Assembly: GCA_016716605.1 (NCBI GenBank) | Contig: JADJWA010000001.1 | Coordinates: forward strand, 434,001-498,000 | DNA from: Flavobacteriales bacterium | GTDB lineage: Bacteria > Bacteroidota > Bacteroidia > Flavobacteriales_F > PHOS-HE28 | DNA: 64,000 nucleotides | Reading direction: 5' to 3' | In this document: piece by piece, positions 60,324-64,000 of the stretch | Layout: each line of letters opens with the position of its first letter | Position numbering within the stretch: the first letter of the stretch is position 1 | Made by a program: the position numbers and the translations under genes | Notes under the pieces: generated by a model | What the model was told of the DNA's origin: nothing | What the model saw: only the letters and a program-made list of their open reading frames with translations | Databases searched by the model: none

Positions 60324-63002
60324 ATGCCGCGGATTGAACGGAACCTAGCGGAGCGCGCACGCCTCCATGTGCGCCAATGGTTCGCCAGGCGCATGCCCAA
60401 GGAAATGCGCTTCCACGACTTGGAGCACACCTTGAGCGTGGCGCGCACCGCCGTGGCGCTGGGCCGGGCAAGCGGATTGGGCCCCGATCAACTGGAACTG
60501 CTCGAGGTGGCGGCCCTCTTCCACGACACGGGCTATGCCCTCGGCGCAGAGGACCATGAAGCCAGCAGCGCGGAACTGGCAGAGGCCTTCATGCGCAAGC
60601 ACGGGGAGAGCGAACGCCGCATCCAAGCGGTAGCGTCCATGATCCGCAGCACGCGCCTGGGCCACCGGCCGCGATCGCTCGCCCAACGGCTCATTCGCGA
60701 TGCCGACTCCGCCAAGGCCGGTCAGGCCGATTTCGATGCGCGCGGCGAACTCCTTCGCGAAGAGCGGGAGCACCTCCTCGGCAAGCGCATCAGCGCACAC
60801 GCCTGGCTCAAGGAGAACCTCGCCTACCTGAACGCGCACACCTTCCACACCCCGCAAGCGCGCAAGCGCTACGGCGCGCAGAAGCGGATCAACCTGGCGC
60901 GGCTCCATGATCGCCTCGCCGCGGACAAGGACAAGGAGCGGCCAATGGCGTCAGCGCGGTTCATCGACCGCGACCTCAGCTGGCTCGCGTTCAACGATCG
61001 GGTGATGCAGGAGGCCGAGGATGCGCGCAACCCCTTGCTCGAGCGCATGAAGTTCCTTGCGATCTACTCCAGCAACCTGGATGAGTTCTACCGCGTGCGC
61101 GTGGCGGCCCTGCACGGCCTGGCCCGCTTGGGCAAGGTCACGCGAAAGGCCCTCGAGGTGCCGCCGGAGAAACGGATCGCACGCATCAACACCATGGCGC
61201 TGGGCCAGCAGCAGCGTTTCGGCAGGCTTTGGCGAGGCACCTTGCTCCCAGCCCTGGAGCGCAAAGGGATCCTGCTGCGCGATGAGCGGCACCTTACCCC
61301 CCAGCAGCGGACATTCGTGGATGCCTACTGCGCGCGGATGGTGCTGCCCAAGCTATTCACGGCGGCCGTTCGCGAGGGCAATGCGCCCTTCCTCGAGGAC
61401 CGCAAGCTTTACTTCGTGTGCCGCGTGGCGACCAAGGTCCGCGCGCACGGCAAGGACCGGCTGCTGCTCGTGAACATCCCCAGCGATGTGCTCGGCCGGT
61501 TCATCGCCCTTCCCTCCCGGCCGAAGCGGGCTGAGCTCATGCTGATCGACGATGCCGTGCGAATCTGCCTGCCACAGCTCTTCGAAGGTCACCGTGTGAT
61601 CGAATGCCATGCGGTCAAACTATCGCGAGACGCTGAATTGTACCTCGATGAGGAGTTCGCTGGCAGTGTGAAGGAAAAGGTGCGAAAGAGCCTGCGCAAA
61701 CGGCTCACAGGCGTGCCCTCGCGACTGCTATACGATGGCCGCATGCCCAAACGGACGTTGCGCGCTTTGCGCTCGCTGCTGAACCTGGGCAAGGACGATC
61801 TCGTGCAGGGCGGCCGTTACCATCATTTCAGCGACCTCTTCAGCATGCCGGTGAAAGGCCGGCCGGAACTGCGCGATGCGCCATGGCCGCCGCTCCCGCA
61901 TCCCTTATTGCGCAAGGGCAATGCATTCACGGCCGTTGACAAGGGCGATGTGCTGCTGCATTTCCCATACCACGACTTCAACCAAGTGCCGGACTGGCTG
62001 CAACGTGCCGCGAAGGACCCCGCCGTGACACGCATCCGCATCACCTTGTACCGGGTGGCCACCGAGAGCAGCGTTTGCGAGGCCCTGCTCGAAGCGTTGC
62101 ACCGTGGGAAGCAGGTGGAGGCCTTCGTGGAAGTGCAGGCCCGCTTCGATGAAGGCCACAACCTGAAGTGGGGCGAGCGCCTTGAGCAAGCCGGGGCCAC
62201 AGTGCATTATGGATATGAAGGCATCAAGGTGCATTGCAAGCTGTTGGTGATCGACCGCGTCGTGAAAGGCCGCTCCAAGCGATACGCATACCTCGGCACT
62301 GGGAACTTCAATGAACGCACCGCCCGCATTTATGCCGATTGCGCGCTGATCACCTGCAACACCGCGATCACTGACGAGGCCGCACAGGTATTCGCCTATT
62401 TGGCCGACCGCCGGAGGCTTCCGCGGCTGCGCCACCTCCTGGTTGCGCCCTTCTCGCTGCGCGACGGACTGGAGGCGCTGATTGACAGGGAGATCGCGAA
62501 CGCAGAGCTGGGCAGGCCCGCCGGCATCACCTTGAAGCTCAACAGCCTCGAGGACCGCGCCTTGATCAGCAAGCTCTACGATGCCTCCCGGGCCGGGGTG
62601 CCCGTGCGGCTGATCATACGGGGCATCTGCTGCCTCGCACCAGGCGTGCCCGGCCTGAGCGATCGCATCGAGGCCATCAGCATCGTTGACCGATACCTGG
62701 AGCACACGCGCGCTTATGTGTTCGCCAACGGCGGTGCCCCGCGCGTGTACCTGGCAAGCGCTGACTGGATGGGGCGCAACCTCGACCGACGGGTAGAGGT
62801 CGCTTTCCCGCTGCTCGACCCGGAGCTCAAGGATGAAATGCTGCGCCTGCTGGAACTGCAGTGGTCCGATACGGCCAAGGCCCGGGTCATCGATTCCAAG
62901 CACCGCAACGCGTACCGTCGCGCAGGGCACCGGAAACCACGCGTGCATGCGCAGCGTGACACTTATACACTGCTGCGCAAAGTCTCCAAGAAGCCAGCTT
63001 GA
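60324..63002 (+). CDS. ppk1: Polyphosphate kinase 1 with N-terminal HD phosphohydrolase domain
   Basis: 892 residues in one uninterrupted frame. Residues 1-200 are an HD domain with metal ligands His31/His35 (FHDLEH), His67-Asp68 (LFHDTGYALGAEDHE) and Asp126 (IRDADSAKAG). From Met208 (MASARFIDRDLSWLAFNDRV) runs a full PPK1: FYRVRVAAL, RITLYRVATESS, active-site His637 in GIKVHCKLLVIDR, GTGNFNERTARIYAD, His794 in YLEHTRAYVF, and SADWMGRNLDRRVEVAFPL. PPK1 makes polyphosphate from ATP. The HD domain may hydrolyse a nucleotide or phosphate substrate. An internal start at 60945 could also yield free PPK1. Confidence 0.92.
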   Translation: MPRIERNLAERARLHVRQWFARRMPKEMRFHDLEHTLSVARTAVALGRASGLGPDQLELLEVAALFHDTGYALGAEDHEASSAELAEAFMRKHGESERRIQAVASMIRSTRLGHRPRSLAQRLIRDADSAKAGQADFDARGELLREEREHLLGKRISAHAWLKENLAYLNAHTFHTPQARKRYGAQKRINLARLHDRLAADKDKERPMASARFIDRDLSWLAFNDRVMQEAEDARNPLLERMKFLAIYSSNLDEFYRVRVAALHGLARLGKVTRKALEVPPEKRIARINTMALGQQQRFGRLWRGTLLPALERKGILLRDERHLTPQQRTFVDAYCARMVLPKLFTAAVREGNAPFLEDRKLYFVCRVATKVRAHGKDRLLLVNIPSDVLGRFIALPSRPKRAELMLIDDAVRICLPQLFEGHRVIECHAVKLSRDAELYLDEEFAGSVKEKVRKSLRKRLTGVPSRLLYDGRMPKRTLRALRSLLNLGKDDLVQGGRYHHFSDLFSMPVKGRPELRDAPWPPLPHPLLRKGNAFTAVDKGDVLLHFPYHDFNQVPDWLQRAAKDPAVTRIRITLYRVATESSVCEALLEALHRGKQVEAFVEVQARFDEGHNLKWGERLEQAGATVHYGYEGIKVHCKLLVIDRVVKGRSKRYAYLGTGNFNERTARIYADCALITCNTAITDEAAQVFAYLADRRRLPRLRHLLVAPFSLRDGLEALIDREIANAELGRPAGITLKLNSLEDRALISKLYDASRAGVPVRLIIRGICCLAPGVPGLSDRIEAISIVDRYLEHTRAYVFANGGAPRVYLASADWMGRNLDRRVEVAFPLLDPELKDEMLRLLELQWSDTAKARVIDSKHRNAYRRAGHRKPRVHAQRDTYTLLRKVSKKPA

Positions 63003-63332
63003 TCGGGTTCCGTGGCGAAAGGGGGGAGAAGGACTACCCTACCTACCATTGACGCAAGCCCTTGCAGGTTACATCAATCCAAAACCGCCTCCTCCCGCCC
63101 TTTCAGGATCTTCCACGTGCGGCTGCAGGACCTGCCTGCACCCGAGGCGGCGAAGATGGGTGCGCGCGCCGAACTGCCCGACACCGGATCGAACCGGAAA
63201 TATCAACAGCCCGGATCGCCGGAAACGACGAGCGGCCCGGATGGGGCCCTTCATCCCGGCGAAAGCCGATCATGCGAACTGCGGGATCAACCGGTGATCT
63301 TCGCGAATCCGCTCTCGCTAACGTCGACCATC
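63003..63332. other. Intergenic stretch without a recognised gene
   Basis: 330 nt between ppk1 and the tRNA terminator. Only GC-rich noise ORFs are present. A segment at 63178-63200 looks like a tRNA T-arm on the - strand (GGTTCGATCC) but has no matching acceptor or anticodon arms. Confidence 0.5.
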
Positions 63333-63364
63333 AAAAAGAAAGGCGGCTTGAATCAGCCGCCTTT
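63333..63364 (-). terminator. Rho-independent terminator after tRNA-Ala
   Basis: On the - strand AAAGGCGGCT and AGCCGCCTTT form a 10-bp stem (63339-63348 with 63355-63364), loop of 6 nt, followed by CTTTTT. It begins 3 nt after the tRNA 3' end. Confidence 0.88.
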
Positions 63365-63440
<76 letters not shown>

Positions 63441-63512
63441 AGAACCAGAACCCGTACGTGCACGGGGCCGCAAGTTTAGTGCAATCCCACGGAATCGCAT
63501 CACCTTCGCACG

Positions 63513-64000
63513 ATGGCCCTGCCGAGCGAACTGATTGACGAGCTGGCCATGGCCATAGGCAGGCACTCCGGCGCAAAGACGACCATTTCGGGCGTTCTCC
63601 CAGTTGGTGGTGGCAGCATCAACGACTGCTATCGGCTCGACGCCTCCAAAGGCCGGTTCTTCGTGAAGGTGAACACGGCTGATCGCTTCCCTAGCCTGTT
63701 CGAGGCAGAGGCCGATGGCTTGCAGCGTTTGATGGCGGCCGGGCCCTTGGCAGTGCCGCGCGTGATCGCTCATGGCGAAAGCGCAGGGCACGCCTTCCTG
63801 CTCATGGAGTGGTTGGAACCAGGGCTCAAGGGGCGGGCGTTCTGGGAGGGCTTCGGCTACGGGCTCGCGCAATTGCACCGGCATACCCAGCAGCGCTTTG
63901 GCTTGGCTCGCGACAATTACATCGGCAGCCTCCCGCAGATCAATGCGGAAGAGGATTCGTGGGACCGCTTCTTCATCCTGCACCGGCTGGAGCCCTTGCT
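63513..64000 (+). CDS. Fructosamine kinase-like phosphotransferase (3' part outside window)
   Basis: The first 162 codons are visible. Motifs of the fructosamine/ketosamine-3-kinase family: LPVGGGSINDCYRLDASKGR, FFVKVNTADRFPSLFEAEAD (ATP-binding Lys in FVKVN), HAFLLMEWLEPG and GYGLAQLHRHTQQRFGLARD-NYIGSLPQ. It probably phosphorylates fructosamines on glycated proteins so that they decompose. CACCTTCG ends 4 nt before the ATG, the recurrent near-leaderless layout. Confidence 0.9.
   Translation, partial: MALPSELIDELAMAIGRHSGAKTTISGVLPVGGGSINDCYRLDASKGRFFVKVNTADRFPSLFEAEADGLQRLMAAGPLAVPRVIAHGESAGHAFLLMEWLEPGLKGRAFWEGFGYGLAQLHRHTQQRFGLARDNYIGSLPQINAEEDSWDRFFILHRLEPL

Noticed and set aside
63178..63200. 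tRNA-like T-arm (GGTTCGATCC on the - strand)
   Set aside because: No matching acceptor, D or anticodon arms at the right distances; probably chance.

Overview
The window (roughly 60% GC by eye) comes from a member of the Bacteroidota, most likely Flavobacteriia or a close relative. Four secreted proteins end in type IX secretion (T9SS) sorting domains. A GldA-type gliding ABC ATPase and an alternative complex III respiratory operon are present. Start codons lack Shine-Dalgarno sites and instead often follow a TAnnTTTG-like (-7) box by only a few bases. No prophage, transposase, CRISPR array or plasmid function was seen, so this reads as chromosomal core sequence with accessory patches.

Layout. 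1-1343: 5' part of a TonB-dependent receptor behind a TPP riboswitch, so probably a thiamin-related importer. 1563-13118 (- strand): one respiratory operon actABCDEF-coxBA, carrying electrons from quinol through alternative complex III to an A-type cytochrome c oxidase. 13330-17565: SPOR protein, metK, gldA, a lipoprotein and a double universal stress protein. 17689-21246: sdhCAB, which feeds the same quinone pool.

21339-33169 (mostly - strand): a surface-polysaccharide precursor locus. It holds an NlpC/P60-CapA fusion, a CpsB/YwqE-type PHP phosphatase, rfbB, a WbpA/WbpB/WbpD/WbpE-like set for a diacetamido uronic acid sugar nucleotide, ugd and a UDP-glucuronate decarboxylase. A tandem pair of related T9SS proteins on the opposite strand (27789-29659) interrupts it. 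33313-35355: an outer-membrane-type barrel protein and waaA (lipid A Kdo transfer). 35356-44196: a large secreted unknown, a MazG-like pyrophosphohydrolase, a repeat-containing T9SS protein, dtd, an e(P4)-type acid phosphatase, rsgA, a barrel protein and ruvB. 44362-47069: the translation operon rplM-rpsI-rpsB-tsf.

47263-57429: a barrel protein, kbl, an SDR, a T9SS protein, a TonB-like protein, a two-component system, a candidate small RNA, a small membrane protein and a second TonB-dependent receptor. 57544-64000: an aldehyde dehydrogenase, a possible small ORF, a SiaB-like ATPase/kinase, a polyphosphate kinase fused to an N-terminal HD phosphohydrolase domain, tRNA-Ala(GGC), and the start of a fructosamine-kinase-like gene.

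Most notable: the HD-PPK1 fusion divergent from a SiaB-like kinase; the TPP riboswitch on a TonB receptor; the NlpC/P60-CapA fusion; the recurring near-leaderless promoter box; and an orphan promoter-to-terminator unit with no ORF at about 54574-54707. I found no single feature that I can claim as a complete undescribed defence or mobile system.
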